DNA from: CAVSCD01 sp963726335
GTDB taxonomy: Bacteria > Acidobacteriota > Aminicenantia > Aminicenantales > UBA8522
Reading direction: 5' to 3'
Length of the DNA: 64,000 nt
NCBI GenBank assembly: GCA_963726335.1
Contig: CAVSCD010000012.1
Location: 806,001 to 870,000, forward strand
Of this stretch, positions 17,698-26,764 are shown in pieces (position 1 is the first letter of the stretch; each line of letters opens with the position of its first letter). Position numbers and translations under genes: made by a program. The notes beneath the pieces are model-generated. The model was not told where the DNA came from, ran no database searches, and was given only the letters and a program-made list of their open reading frames with translations.

Positions 17698-17778
17698 CAC
17701 GTTCTCCAACGGAATATGTAAAAAGAATTCTAGCACATTGTGATCGCTTCCGGCAAAGCGCGACGGCGGTCGGTTGCA

Positions 17779-18079
17779 TCTCCATCCATGTGATCAGGAG
17801 ATTGAGAATTGGGGTCCTGTCACGGCGCGCCCCTGTGCGTCCTCGCGCCGGCGGATAAGATCCCGAAGCGTCGCCGGTATCACCCTTTGCCCCCGGGTGA
17901 ACTGATAGTCAAGAGCTTTTTCAGGATATTTCCCAGAATAGCGACTCCGAGTCCCTCCGCTGCTATTCTGATGGTCGCTCCGAAGACTCCGCTTCCCGCC
18001 GGTCCCCGTCGCTCCGGGCGCGCAGGGGCTATCGCCGTGCCACCCCTCAGTGAGATCATCGCCGTCACGTGGCTGGAGA
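17779..18079 (+). repeat. Family-3 repeat with terminal inverted repeats, copy 1
   Basis: TCTCCATCCATGTGA at 17779-17793 pairs with TCACGTGGCTGGAGA at 18065-18079 (13 of 15). Inside lie GGGGTCCTGTCACGGCG near the left end and CGCCGTGCCACCCC near the right end, also mutually inverted. The 301-bp length is greater than the 180-bp copy at 28330, owing to extra central sequence that contains its own AGAATAGC/GCTATTCT dyad. It has no coding signal and fills most of the gap between the CehA-like gene and the acetyltransferase. Confidence 0.8.
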
Positions 18080-18102
18080 TGCAACCCTTCGAGGATGAGG
18101 GT

Positions 18103-18132
18103 TTGCAACGCGGTGCGATGTTCGGCTAGAAT
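18103..18132 (+). promoter_or_regulatory. Probable promoter of the acetyltransferase gene
   Basis: TTGCAA at 18103-18108, an 18-bp spacer, and TAGAAT at 18127-18132, about 36 bp before the ATG. It sits just outside the right end of the family-3 repeat. Confidence 0.55.
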
Positions 18133-18168
18133 CAGTCCGCCGCCTTTCGTCGCCGGCGGGCAGTGATC

Positions 18169-19143
18169 ATGGACAAGCTCGAGAAGGTCATTCGATCCGG
18201 GGGAAAGTCCTTTCTGCTCCGGCTCGAGTCGTCCGCCCAGTCCCGCGACTACGATAAGTACGAAAAGCTCAGGAACGAGATCTGGGGCTTTCCCGAGGAC
18301 AACCTCCCCGGCTCCCGGAACCTGATGTGCGAGAACTTCCTTCATGACGGCGGTTCCCTGTTCATCGGGGTCTATGCCCTGGGGACGGAGGGCGAGGCCC
18401 TCGCGGACGGCCTGCCGTTCGTCGCCTTCTCCTACGGCTTCGTCGGGGTCAAGGACAAGGAGATCGCTTTCAAGAAGATCGAAAACCTGAGGTTTTATTC
18501 GCAATATACCGGGATCCGCAACGAGTTCCGCGGCTTCGGGCTGGGAGCGGCCATCAAAGAGTTCCAGCGGAATAAGGTGCGCGACCTGTTCGGGATCGAC
18601 ACCATAACTTGCACCTACGACCCGCTCACCGGCGTCAACGCCTGGAGGAATGTCCATCACTTCGGGATGGAGGTCGAGGACTACCGTGTCTCGACTTACG
18701 GAGAGTACGGCGGCCTGCTCAACCGGCTCGACGTCCCGAGCGACAGGTTCTTCATGACCTGGGACCTGTCGCGCCCGGCCGCGCCGGGAGAGTCGCCCTG
18801 GGCTTCAGCCTTCACCGAGAGACTCGGCGTCGTCCGCTGCCGGGAGGAGATCGTCGCCGGCCGCTCCGGCCCCGTGGAGCTCGAGATCCTCGCGGGCGTC
18901 GAGCTCGAGCCGAAAGCCGAAATCCTGTTCGTCCGGATCCCCAGGGATTTCTATGCCATGCTGCGGGAGACCGATGTCGGTCTTCCCAATGTCCGCGAGA
19001 TCCCCGTCCGCTGGCGGACCTCGACGAGAGAGTTGTTTCTGGCGCTTCTTGCCGGCGGCTACGCGGTGGCCGATTTCTTTTCCACCCCCGGTCCCCGCTC
19101 CGAAAACTACTATGTCCTCCGGCGAACCGGCGACTCGGATTGA
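18169..19143 (+). CDS. GNAT-superfamily acetyltransferase (COG3375-like)
   Basis: Predicted acetyltransferase of about 324 residues, longer than single-domain GNATs and matching the COG3375 group. The acetyl-CoA loop is visible as IRNEFRGFGLGAAIKEFQ, followed by ITCTYDPLTGVNAWRNVHHFG, the typical core of this group. The ATG at 18169 was chosen over a GTG two codons earlier because GCGGG lies at a better distance from it. The start of the rubrerythrin-like gene follows 12 bp after its stop. Substrate unknown. Confidence 0.8.
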   Translation: MDKLEKVIRSGGKSFLLRLESSAQSRDYDKYEKLRNEIWGFPEDNLPGSRNLMCENFLHDGGSLFIGVYALGTEGEALADGLPFVAFSYGFVGVKDKEIAFKKIENLRFYSQYTGIRNEFRGFGLGAAIKEFQRNKVRDLFGIDTITCTYDPLTGVNAWRNVHHFGMEVEDYRVSTYGEYGGLLNRLDVPSDRFFMTWDLSRPAAPGESPWASAFTERLGVVRCREEIVAGRSGPVELEILAGVELEPKAEILFVRIPRDFYAMLRETDVGLPNVREIPVRWRTSTRELFLALLAGGYAVADFFSTPGPRSENYYVLRRTGDSD

Positions 19144-19155
19144 GAGGAGAAAACC

Positions 19156-19677
19156 ATGGATAAGATCAGCCATGATGTGAAGACCCTGATCAGCGAAGCC
19201 ATCAAGCTCGAGATCAACGGCCAAGCCTTCTTCAACCACGCGGCCGAGGCCACGGCGAACGAGCTGGGCCAGAAGATGTTCACCCGGCTGGCGCAGGAGG
19301 AGGTCAAGCATCTGGAGACGTTCAGCCGTCTGTTCAGCTCGGTTATCAAGTCCGAGGACTGGAAAAAGCAGGTCCGGGACGAGGAGCTCAAGGGGCCTTC
19401 GGCCGTCATCCAGCAGCTGGCCGAACGCATGAAGCGGGCCGAGGGCAAGAGCGAAGTCGAGGCCCTGCGGATCGGGATGGAGCTCGAGCAGAAGGCCGTC
19501 GACTTTTTTTCGGGAACGGCGGCCGGGATGGCCGACGCCGCCGCCCGCGAGATCTTCGAGAAGATCGCCGACGAGGAGCGATTCCATTACGACCTCCTGC
19601 TGGCCCAGTACGATTCCGTGACGGGCTCGGGATTCTGGCTCGACAGCTCCGAATTCAAGATGGACGGGCAGTACTAG
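19156..19677 (+). CDS. Rubrerythrin-like ferritin-fold protein
   Basis: Four-helix diiron protein of 173 residues. Metal ligands appear as Glu in EAIKLEINGQAF, EEVKH (Glu49 and His52), then ELEQKAVDFF and EERFH in the second helix pair. This is the erythrin domain without the C-terminal rubredoxin iron centre, so it belongs to the COG1633-type group rather than complete rubrerythrin. Expected role: peroxide or iron handling in an anaerobe. The start has GAGAGGAG upstream. It lies between the acetyltransferase and a permease in a tight cluster (gaps of 12 and 9 bp). Confidence 0.88.
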   Translation: MDKISHDVKTLISEAIKLEINGQAFFNHAAEATANELGQKMFTRLAQEEVKHLETFSRLFSSVIKSEDWKKQVRDEELKGPSAVIQQLAERMKRAEGKSEVEALRIGMELEQKAVDFFSGTAAGMADAAAREIFEKIADEERFHYDLLLAQYDSVTGSGFWLDSSEFKMDGQY

Positions 19678-19686
19678 GAGCGGCGC

Positions 19687-21054
19687 ATGCGGCCGGGTGA
19701 CCATCTTCGGTTCGCCCTGACGAGCCTCTGGAAGCGAAAGCTCCGCACCTTCTTGACGGCTGCCGGCGTGATGATCGGGATCGCGGCCCTGGTCTCGATG
19801 GTTGCGTTCGGCCGGGGCATGCAAAAGAACGTGACCGATAATTTCCGGTCGCTCGAGCTCTTCAACACGTTGACGGTGCTGCCCGGAAATGCCGCCGGGG
19901 GAAGGCCTCGAGACCGCCGCGAGGGGCGGCCGCCCGCTCCGCTCGCCGCTTCCGCCGAGGGGGCCGGCGGCATCCTGGACGACGCGGCTGCGGCCAGGAT
20001 CGCCGGGCTGGAAGGCGTCGAATCCGCCTTCCCCGATATCCGGCTGCCCGCGCTCGTCCGCCTCGACGGGAAGGAGGAGCTCCGGTTCGTCCAGGTCGTC
20101 CCGGCGTTGATCGCGGGTTCGGAGTCGATCCGCTATGCCGCCGGCCGGTCCTACGGTTCGGACGACGACGAGGCGGTCATCATCTCGGCCTCGCTTCTCA
20201 AGGACCTCGGCGTCGTCGATCCGGGATCGGCCATCGGGCGCAAGCTCAGCGTGTCCACCGTAGGGCTCGATTTTTCGAATTTCGACCTCGCGGACCCGAT
20301 GGCTTCGCTCGCCGGGCAGAAGCTCCCGTTCTCGACCGAAGAGCACGGGCTGACGATCGCGGGCGTTTCCGAGGTCTCCCCGTTCGGAAGCTCGGGGCCG
20401 CTCCAGAGCGATATCTTCATGCCCGCCGGCACCGCCCGGCGGATCAACCGGCTGCCCTTCAGCAGCATCTGGGACCTTTTTCGCGCCGGCCGGGGCGGCC
20501 TCGGCTATTCGGCGCTCAACGTGCGGCTGAAGTCCATCCAGGCGCTGGAGGGGGTGAAAAAAGAGGTCAAGGCGATGGGTTTCGGCACGTTCGCCCTGGC
20601 CGATCAGTTCAGGGAGATCCGGCGCGGCTTTCTGATGATGGACATGGTGCTGGCCGCCGTGGGCATGATCGCCATCATCGTCGCCTCCCTGGGCATCATC
20701 AACACGATGGTCATGTCCATCCTCGAGCGCTATTCCGAGATCGGCGTCATGAAAGCGCTGGGGGCCCGCGACCGGGATGTCCGCCGGATCTTCCTCGTCG
20801 AATCAGCCGTAATCGGCGTGCTGGGGGGGGTGGCGGGGCTGGCGCTCGCCGCCGTCGCCACCGGGCTCATCAACCGGATCATCAACTATTTTCTCTCCAA
20901 GCAGGGCGTCCCGTTCATCGATTACTTTGACATTTCCTGGTGGCTGGGGTTGGCCGCGCTCGGGTTCTCGGCGGCGGTCAGCCTGGCGGCCGGGGTCTAC
21001 CCGGCGATGAGGGCCGTGCGGGTGGACCCGGTGCGGGCCCTGCGGCACGAGTAA
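19687..21054 (+). CDS. ABC transporter permease (MacB/FtsX type)
   Basis: Permease of 455 residues with the MacB/LolC plan. A first membrane helix (residues 16-40, TFLTAAGVMIGIAALVSMVAF) is followed by a large periplasmic domain, then three C-terminal helices (about 313-342, 365-395 and 425-445) forming the FtsX core with SEIGVMKALGARDRDVRRIF. Such proteins act as mechanotransmitters for lipoprotein or peptide export rather than as classical pores. No ATPase gene adjoins it here, so the partner must be elsewhere. The start follows TAGGAGCGGCGC. A family-3 repeat remnant begins right after the stop. Confidence 0.88.
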   Translation: MRPGDHLRFALTSLWKRKLRTFLTAAGVMIGIAALVSMVAFGRGMQKNVTDNFRSLELFNTLTVLPGNAAGGRPRDRREGRPPAPLAASAEGAGGILDDAAAARIAGLEGVESAFPDIRLPALVRLDGKEELRFVQVVPALIAGSESIRYAAGRSYGSDDDEAVIISASLLKDLGVVDPGSAIGRKLSVSTVGLDFSNFDLADPMASLAGQKLPFSTEEHGLTIAGVSEVSPFGSSGPLQSDIFMPAGTARRINRLPFSSIWDLFRAGRGGLGYSALNVRLKSIQALEGVKKEVKAMGFGTFALADQFREIRRGFLMMDMVLAAVGMIAIIVASLGIINTMVMSILERYSEIGVMKALGARDRDVRRIFLVESAVIGVLGGVAGLALAAVATGLINRIINYFLSKQGVPFIDYFDISWWLGLAALGFSAAVSLAAGVYPAMRAVRVDPVRALRHE

Positions 21055-21146
21055 CCCCGCCGCTCCGGGCGGGCAGGGACTGGTACCGTGCCACCCCCGC
21101 CCTGTCCTTTTAGCATCACACGAAGGAAGATGTCATCAGTGAGGAC
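21055..21146 (+). repeat. Right-half remnant of a family-3 repeat
   Basis: CGCTCCGGGCGGGCAGGG followed by CCGTGCCACCCCC matches the right interior of the copy at 17779-18079, and ATCACACGAAGGAAGA resembles its right terminus. The left half is missing, with the remnant starting directly after the permease stop codon. This is a match by eye over about 50 bp. Confidence 0.5.
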
Positions 21147-21202
21147 TCCGCCCAGGCGGGTGGTCCGAGCGTTATGGTAGAATGGAGCGGCGCGAGGCCG
21201 TG

Positions 21203-22114
21203 ATGTTGAGACAGACCGCCGCCGTCATATCGGCATGGCTCATCCTGGGGCTGGCTGCGGAGGCGGGCGGCCAGGCTGCCAACCCGAACCTGAATCGGCT
21301 TGTCGCCGCGGAGCGGGCGTTTTCCAGCATGTCGGAGGCCAAGGGTTTGCGGGAGGCCTTCCTGTTCTATCTTGCGGACGATTCTATCGTCTTTCGGCCG
21401 AAACCCGTCCCCGGGAGAAAATCCTATGAAGATATGCCCGCCTCATCGGCCGCCCTCCTGACCTGGGGTCCGGAATATGCCGAGGTTTCGGCGGGGGGAG
21501 ACTTCGGATACACGACGGGGCCCTATGTCATCAGGAATCGCGCCAGGCCGGGGGAGTCAGTCGCCCATGGCCATTACGTCTCGGTCTGGGAACGGCAGGC
21601 CAACAGAGAATGGAAGGTCTCCCTGGACGCCGGCGTGCGCCATCCTCAGTCCGGTCCGGCGCCGGAAAGCGTGGCGACGCTGCCGGCGGACTGCAAACGA
21701 TGGCGGGGCCGGCGGTTGGACCGCGATTCGGAAAGGGGTGCGCTGCTCAAGGAGGAATCCCGGTTCGCCCAGACCGCCCGGGCCGAAGGCCTGACGGAAG
21801 CTTATATCATCCATGCCGCGGACGACGTCCGTGTTTACCGCGACGGCCAGCTTCCGGTGACGGGAAAAGCGGCTTTCCTCAAGCTCGTCGCGGGCTCGAC
21901 CCCGAAATACAACTGGGGGCCGGTCGATGCCGTCGTTTCCTCGACCGGCGACATCGGTTATGTTTTCGGCGTACGCGACGGCCTGAGCCTGGACAGCCAT
22001 GAGCCTTTCGAATCCTCGAGCTACGTCCGGATCTGGCGGAAGCTGTCCGGAGGCGAATGGCGGATCGTCCTTGACCTGGCCGTGCCCATCCCGACCGGGA
22101 CCGGGTCGGATTAG
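21203..22114 (+). CDS. Exported protein with two SnoaL/DUF4440-like domains
   Basis: Secreted protein of 303 residues with signal peptide MLRQTAAVISAWLILGLAAEAGGQA. The mature part is a tandem of similar domains: residues about 30-150 start LVAAERAFSSMSEAKGLREAFLFYLADDSIVF, and about 165-300 start LLKEESRFAQTARAEGLTEAYIIHAADDVRVY. Each ends W...G.W.... like a cone-shaped DUF4440/SnoaL fold. The second repeats the first at about 30% by eye. A catalytic function is not evident. An in-frame ATG at 21182 would add 7 residues; neither start has a strong ribosome site. Confidence 0.7.
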   Translation: MLRQTAAVISAWLILGLAAEAGGQAANPNLNRLVAAERAFSSMSEAKGLREAFLFYLADDSIVFRPKPVPGRKSYEDMPASSAALLTWGPEYAEVSAGGDFGYTTGPYVIRNRARPGESVAHGHYVSVWERQANREWKVSLDAGVRHPQSGPAPESVATLPADCKRWRGRRLDRDSERGALLKEESRFAQTARAEGLTEAYIIHAADDVRVYRDGQLPVTGKAAFLKLVAGSTPKYNWGPVDAVVSSTGDIGYVFGVRDGLSLDSHEPFESSSYVRIWRKLSGGEWRIVLDLAVPIPTGTGSD

Positions 22115-22690
22115 AGCGCGGTTCCGGCCGGACCGGCGATGAGGGGCGGCTGGCCGCTCAGATAGGCCCGGACGTCGGGATAGATCTCAAGGCCCTGGAA
22201 TTGGGCGCCTTGGTCTTTGTCCAGGACCAGCTCGAACCGGACTTCGGCGCCGGTCTCCGGGACGTCAATCGAGAGAAGAACCGACGAGCGGTCAGGCTGA
22301 GCCCCGTCCGGCTCGACGGGATGGACCTGCCGGTTCTCGGCCGCCGCCGTTCTTGAGATGACCTCCAGACTTCCCAGGGGTCCCCGGATCCCCGATGCGT
22401 TGACGAAACGCAGCCTGACCCTGTACCGTTGGGGAAGGAGTCTCTTTTCGGCCGAAACGAGCCGGATCTCCCCGGTTCCCTGTCTCGCCATCTCGGATGC
22501 CGAGATCCTGTTGGCTTGGAGAGTCTCGAAGAGGTCGAGGTCCAAGCCCGAAAATCTCTCGAACTTTCTCCGCCACGCCGCATCGTCTTCCATCGGACCG
22601 GCGAGCGCGAGATACCTCTTCAAGAATGGGCTCGCCTCGGTCCGCCCGGCGAACCGCCGCGCCTCCTCCGACAGCCCCAGCTCACGAGCA
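22111..22690 (-). CDS. Displaced C-terminal part of the GT39 gene (frameshifted continuation)
   Basis: About 190 codons in the frame next to the glycosyltransferase, beginning LAARELGLSEEARRFAG. It has no start codon with a ribosome site near its beginning (the first ATG, at 22593, lacks one). Skipping one base near 22690 joins it to the TPR-like end of the upstream gene (EIYARLA then LAARELGLSEEARRF). It is beta-rich, Val/Leu/Arg-containing and probably a soluble sandwich domain (YRVRLRFVNASG, EVRFELVLDK). It is best read as the true C-terminus of the GT39 protein. Confidence 0.6.
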
Positions 22691-24772
22691 GCAAGCGGCG
22701 AGCCGGGCGTAGATCTCGAAATCCCAGACGGGAGGGGACCGTCTCTCAAGGGCCCGGAGAAGATAGACTCGGGCCTCCCGCCATCGGCCCTGTCGATAGA
22801 ACTCCGAGCCGATCTCGAAATCGTCCGCGCAAACCCGCACGAAGACGGGTGAGGACAACCCCCCGCCCCTGACGGACACCCTGTAGAGGTGATGATAGAA
22901 GGGGAAGGAAAGGCGGGGGTTGAGGACGACAACAGCCGTTTTTCCCGGCCGGATCTTAAGCCGGGTCGCGACACCCGCGTGGGCGACTTCGACCTCCCCC
23001 TCGCTGGAAGCGCCGGACACGAACACGGCCAGGCTCGCGACTTTGCTGCGGGAGATGACCGCCCTCTCGACCCTCTGGCGGTCCTCGAGGAAGAAGCTCA
23101 TCGTGCTCTTTCCGTAGGGACTGCCGTCGAGGCACTCGAATTCCCTCGCGGGGTTGTCCCACGGGAGGGACAGGGGAAGCGTCAGGCGCGGCTTTTTCCC
23201 GCCGGGACTCCCGACGCGGTAGATGTTGAGCTCGGGGTTCTTGTACTCGATATCCCAGAAGAAGAAGTCCTTGACCCGCTCGTTATCCACCCGAAGGCTC
23301 CGGTAGAGGCGGAGATGCTCCGGGTAGAATTTCTCGTTCTTGAAGAAATGCCCGTAGGCGGCGCTCGACGTGATGAGATAGTCGAACCGGGAGTAGGGCG
23401 CGAAGTCCCTCGAAAAAATATACGCCCGGGAAAACGTCTCGTAGCGGGGCTCGCGCTCGCGCAGGGGAGGGGTGAACCATTCCTTCCCGATGGTGCTCGT
23501 CACGGGGACATTCCGCCGGATCCACCTCTCGGCGATCTCGGTCGTGTCGTCCTCCCAGAGGTAAAAGGATTTCGTCCAGGCGCCGAACTCGAGCGCGACG
23601 AAGGCGGCGGCCACGATGAGCCCGGCGGCTCGCCGCGCGGCCTTCGACCGGCCGCCCGATTCCCGGATCAGACCGATCCCCGACATCCCGAGAAACGCGT
23701 AGAAGATGGCGAACGCCGGCAGGTCCCGGTGCCTGGAAAATCCGAGGTAGCTGATCGCTCCGATAAAATAGGCCAGCCCGGAGAGCGCCAGCCAGACCGT
23801 CTTCCTGTTGCGGCGGAGACAGACGGCCGCGACGCCGAGCAGGATCAGGGCGAGAAAGACGGGCCCCTCGCCCGTCAGGATGTTCTTAACGGCGAGCACC
23901 TGCTTGTTATAGGCGATATGTTCGATCCATGTCTTCGGCTGGATCGGCTTGAGGAACCACTCCGTTTCGTGAACGCCCTGCAGGAGCAGCCTGGTGCCGC
24001 CCAGGAAGTTCTTGAACTTGAGCAGCGCGTACGGATGGCCGGCGAAGAACCCCGCGATCCCGGCGACGGCCGCGAGGTAGAGATTCCGGTCGAGGAGCGC
24101 CCGGATCGCTTTTCTCTTCGCTCCCGGCTGCGTGAGAAGGTGGCTCAGGAAGACCGCCGCGAAAATGAAGATCCCATTGTACTTCGTGGCCACGGCCAGG
24201 CCGCCGAGGACGCCCGCCAGCAGGTAATCGCTCCAGCGTCTCCGCTGGGCGATGAGGACGCAAAAATAGAGCGACAGGGCGAAAAAGAAGGTCATCGGGA
24301 CGTCAAGGGCGATCTGGTGGCTGAACAGGATGGGAATGTACGCCACGGAATAAAGGAAGGCGGCGGTCAGGCCTTCCCGCTCCGAATACAGGCGGCGGCC
24401 GATGGCGTAGACAACGAGGATCGTCGCCGAGCCAAGGAGCGCCGAGAGAAGCCGGGCCGCAAACAGGATCTGGTCGATCGAAAAGGGGAAAAGCTCCGGC
24501 CCCCGCTGGACGCCGACCAGGCGGAACAAGGCGTTCACGAGCCGCAGGCAGACGGCGACGATGTAATCGAAGAAATTGGGATAATAGTAAACGAAATCGG
24601 GACGCCAGTCGCCCTGGTAGTTCTGCGCGATCTGCCTCGCGACCACATAGTCGTCCACCCTCTGGTAGCCGGAGGACAGCCCGGCCACCCGGAAGAGCGT
24701 GCCGGTGAGCATGATGAGGAGAAGCAGGGCGGCGAGGCGCCGCGTTCGCGGGGCAGCAGGTGTGCCGGCCAT
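22682..24772 (-). CDS. GT39-like membrane glycosyltransferase (ArnT/PMT-2 family)
   Basis: Integral membrane protein that transfers a sugar from a polyprenyl-phosphate donor to a periplasmic acceptor. It has a first helix (LAALLLLIMLTGTLFRVAGL), then the catalytic-loop acidic pair in QRVDDYVVARQIAQNY, and about ten further helices to residue 430. A soluble part of about 260 residues follows, ending in a TPR-like pair of helices (FEIGSEFYRQGRWREARVYLLRALE). The frame stops at 22682, just where the neighbouring frame continues the TPR, so a single-base indel is likely. The ATG at 24772 follows a TATAAT by only 9 bases. It lies at the far end of the surface-glycan cluster. Confidence 0.85.
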   Translation of the reverse strand: MAGTPAAPRTRRLAALLLLIMLTGTLFRVAGLSSGYQRVDDYVVARQIAQNYQGDWRPDFVYYYPNFFDYIVAVCLRLVNALFRLVGVQRGPELFPFSIDQILFAARLLSALLGSATILVVYAIGRRLYSEREGLTAAFLYSVAYIPILFSHQIALDVPMTFFFALSLYFCVLIAQRRRWSDYLLAGVLGGLAVATKYNGIFIFAAVFLSHLLTQPGAKRKAIRALLDRNLYLAAVAGIAGFFAGHPYALLKFKNFLGGTRLLLQGVHETEWFLKPIQPKTWIEHIAYNKQVLAVKNILTGEGPVFLALILLGVAAVCLRRNRKTVWLALSGLAYFIGAISYLGFSRHRDLPAFAIFYAFLGMSGIGLIRESGGRSKAARRAAGLIVAAAFVALEFGAWTKSFYLWEDDTTEIAERWIRRNVPVTSTIGKEWFTPPLREREPRYETFSRAYIFSRDFAPYSRFDYLITSSAAYGHFFKNEKFYPEHLRLYRSLRVDNERVKDFFFWDIEYKNPELNIYRVGSPGGKKPRLTLPLSLPWDNPAREFECLDGSPYGKSTMSFFLEDRQRVERAVISRSKVASLAVFVSGASSEGEVEVAHAGVATRLKIRPGKTAVVVLNPRLSFPFYHHLYRVSVRGGGLSSPVFVRVCADDFEIGSEFYRQGRWREARVYLLRALERRSPPVWDFEIYARLAACCS

Positions 24773-24858
24773 AGCCGGTGAATTATAATTTAGGTTCCTC
24801 GAGTTTGCAACGCGTGAGCGCAGGGCGGGGCTCGGCCCGCCCGGACCCGGAGGCTCGC

Positions 24859-25680
24859 TCAGTCCGGCTTGACCGCCTCGACCGCGACCGTCGAGGCCAG
24901 GCGGTTCCTCAGCCACCCGATCCGGTCGTCCCCTGTGATCCTGGAAACCGTTCCCTGGGGAAAATAGAAAAAGAGAAGGGATCCGACGCTCAACCCGGCC
25001 CGCCTGAGGAGCCCGCTCAGTCCGGCCGCCGAATAAGCGCCGAGGTGCTCGTATTTGCTCCGTTCGAACCGGCGCAACACCGTCATGGCCAGGTTCCGGC
25101 CGTTTGTGGCGCTCATGATGAGCCGACCTCCCGGCTGCAGCACCCGCGCGGCTTCGGTGACGAACGGCCCGCCCTCCCTGAAGGACTGGACGACGTTATT
25201 GGCGATGACGAGCCCGAACGTCGCCGCGGCGAAAGGGAGCTTTGTCCCGGTCGCTTGGACCGCCGCCAGCCCCTTTTTCCGGGCGAAGGCTGCCATCTCG
25301 AGGGAGATATCCACGCCGGCAAGCCGGTTCGTTTCGGCCAGCGACCGGGAGAAATGGCCGGTGCCGCAGCCGATGTCCAGGATCGACACGCCCCGGGGCC
25401 GTCCGACGAGCGCCAGCAGGTTATCCCTGACGATGCGGAAGCTCCTGAGGTTGAAGTAGCTGTTGGCCGATTCGGTGTCCCCGAGAGTTGCCGCCCGCCG
25501 GCGGAAATATTCCTGCCAGACCACGTCCTCCGCGGCGCCCTCCATCATGACGGGAACACCCTCGACGACAGGGTAGGCGCGGCCGCAGCCGGGGCAAACG
25601 AGCCCGGCTCCGCCGGTCCGCAGCGGTCCGGCGCAGGCGAGGCATCTCAAGACGGCGACGAGGTCGGCGAAGCCCATCAT
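24859..25680 (-). CDS. Class I SAM-dependent methyltransferase with N-terminal zinc ribbon
   Basis: Residues 12-35 form a Trm112-like ribbon (CLACAGPL and CPGCGRAYPV), a common addition to UbiE/BioC-type methyltransferases. The SAM pocket is ILDIGCGTGHFS, followed by DISLEM and a DXXXXNN-type stretch FGLVIANNVVQSF. Total 273 residues. Its ATG overlaps the TGA of the FemAB-like gene (ATGA), so it is the last gene of a five-gene minus-strand unit starting with GT2. The probable target is a glycolipid or glycan; the sequence does not say which. Confidence 0.87.
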   Translation of the reverse strand: MMGFADLVAVLRCLACAGPLRTGGAGLVCPGCGRAYPVVEGVPVMMEGAAEDVVWQEYFRRRAATLGDTESANSYFNLRSFRIVRDNLLALVGRPRGVSILDIGCGTGHFSRSLAETNRLAGVDISLEMAAFARKKGLAAVQATGTKLPFAAATFGLVIANNVVQSFREGGPFVTEAARVLQPGGRLIMSATNGRNLAMTVLRRFERSKYEHLGAYSAAGLSGLLRRAGLSVGSLLFFYFPQGTVSRITGDDRIGWLRNRLASTVAVEAVKPD

Positions 25681-26747
25681 ATGGCCAGCTCCCGCCGCAG
25701 CCGGCGTCCGAACCTGGCGGCCAGTCCGCTGGGAACGAATCGCCAGAGCGACCGCGCCGCCCGCGCCGGCAGGGTCTGGTCGGAAAGCGGCGCTCTCCCC
25801 ATCCGGGCCGGGTAACAATAATGCGCGTAGGCGTGGAGCTCGACGCCCCATTTCTTTTTGTACCGCCTTTGTCCCTCGTATCTCACCGGTCCGAAATCGA
25901 ACAGGCGGCAACCCTGGCCCACGGCCCAATCGATGAGCTCGAAATGGAGCAGGTCGGGGGCCCGGTAAGCGAAGAAGCGCTCGTCCGAGGCGATGTCGGT
26001 GATCTGGACGGAGCGCCCCACGACCCAGCCGAGAAGGGCGCCGACCGGCCGTCCGCCGAGCCAAGCCGTCATGATGCGCATCCGGCCCGCGAGGTTCTCG
26101 TGATTTTTCAGGAAGTAGTCCGGCGGATGCGGGGGACTGCCCAGCCTTTTCAGGCTCCGCAGGTGGAGCGGATAGAAAACCCGGCGGATGTCATCCTGAG
26201 TCTTCAGGGCGCGGAGCTCCAGACCGCTCGCGCGGGCCCGGCGCACGTTCTTCCTGACACTGTAGTCGATCCTGTCCCAAAGTCGGAGCGCCGGGTCGAG
26301 CGGCAGCACCGCGCGCTCGCACATCCTGATCTCCTGGAACATCCCTCTCTCATCCTCGGCCAGGTCAGGAAATCCGCGGATCTCGAGATATGCCAGCCGT
26401 GCCTTTTTCCGGCTCTCCTCGACGACCCGCGGCAGTCCGGACAGCATGGCGCGCCTCTCGGCGGGTCCGGCGTCCGTCGCGAACAGGATACCCCCGTACT
26501 CGGAAAACGGCTGCGAGATGAGTTTTCTTCCGGTGACGAAGGCCCGGTGGAAAAAGGAGGGAAAAACCGCCCGGATGCCGCCTCCGTCCCGGAACAGCCA
26601 ATAATTGGCCTTGAGGCCGTAGACGTCCTCGACGGTCTTCTTGAACCCCGTGAGGTGGATGAACCGGCCGTGCGGATGGAGCTCGACGAAGGCATCCCAA
26701 TCCGGGCCGGCCGTCTCCTCCCAGGGGATCCAGTCGGGATTGCTCAT
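25677..26747 (-). CDS. FemAB/GNAT-like aminoacyl or acyl transferase
   Basis: Protein of 356 residues with the double-GNAT plan of FemAB-related proteins (Acetyltransf_6 type). Markers are HPHGRFIHLTGFKKTVEDVYG near the start, LDRIDYSVRKNVRRARA-like sequence in the middle, and a C-terminal FDFGPVRYEGQRRYKKKWG, the typical end of the XrtA/PEP-CTERM-associated and lipid-II FemX-like group. It may add an amino acid or acyl group to a cell-wall or exopolysaccharide precursor. The start has GGGAGG upstream. It is 17 bp after the SMR-like gene and overlaps the methyltransferase by 4 bp. Confidence 0.85.
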   Translation of the reverse strand: MSNPDWIPWEETAGPDWDAFVELHPHGRFIHLTGFKKTVEDVYGLKANYWLFRDGGGIRAVFPSFFHRAFVTGRKLISQPFSEYGGILFATDAGPAERRAMLSGLPRVVEESRKKARLAYLEIRGFPDLAEDERGMFQEIRMCERAVLPLDPALRLWDRIDYSVRKNVRRARASGLELRALKTQDDIRRVFYPLHLRSLKRLGSPPHPPDYFLKNHENLAGRMRIMTAWLGGRPVGALLGWVVGRSVQITDIASDERFFAYRAPDLLHFELIDWAVGQGCRLFDFGPVRYEGQRRYKKKWGVELHAYAHYCYPARMGRAPLSDQTLPARAARSLWRFVPSGLAARFGRRLRRELAI

Positions 26748-26764
26748 CGGCCTCCCGGGCCCGT

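Noticed and set aside
15751..17721. 656-codon open frame on the plus strand over the CehA-like gene
   Set aside because: The opposite strand has a signal peptide and PHP metal motifs; this frame has only biased composition.
22889..24781. 630-codon open frame on the plus strand over the GT39 gene
   Set aside because: It is charged, low-complexity antisense sequence; the minus strand encodes clear membrane helices and the GT39 loop.
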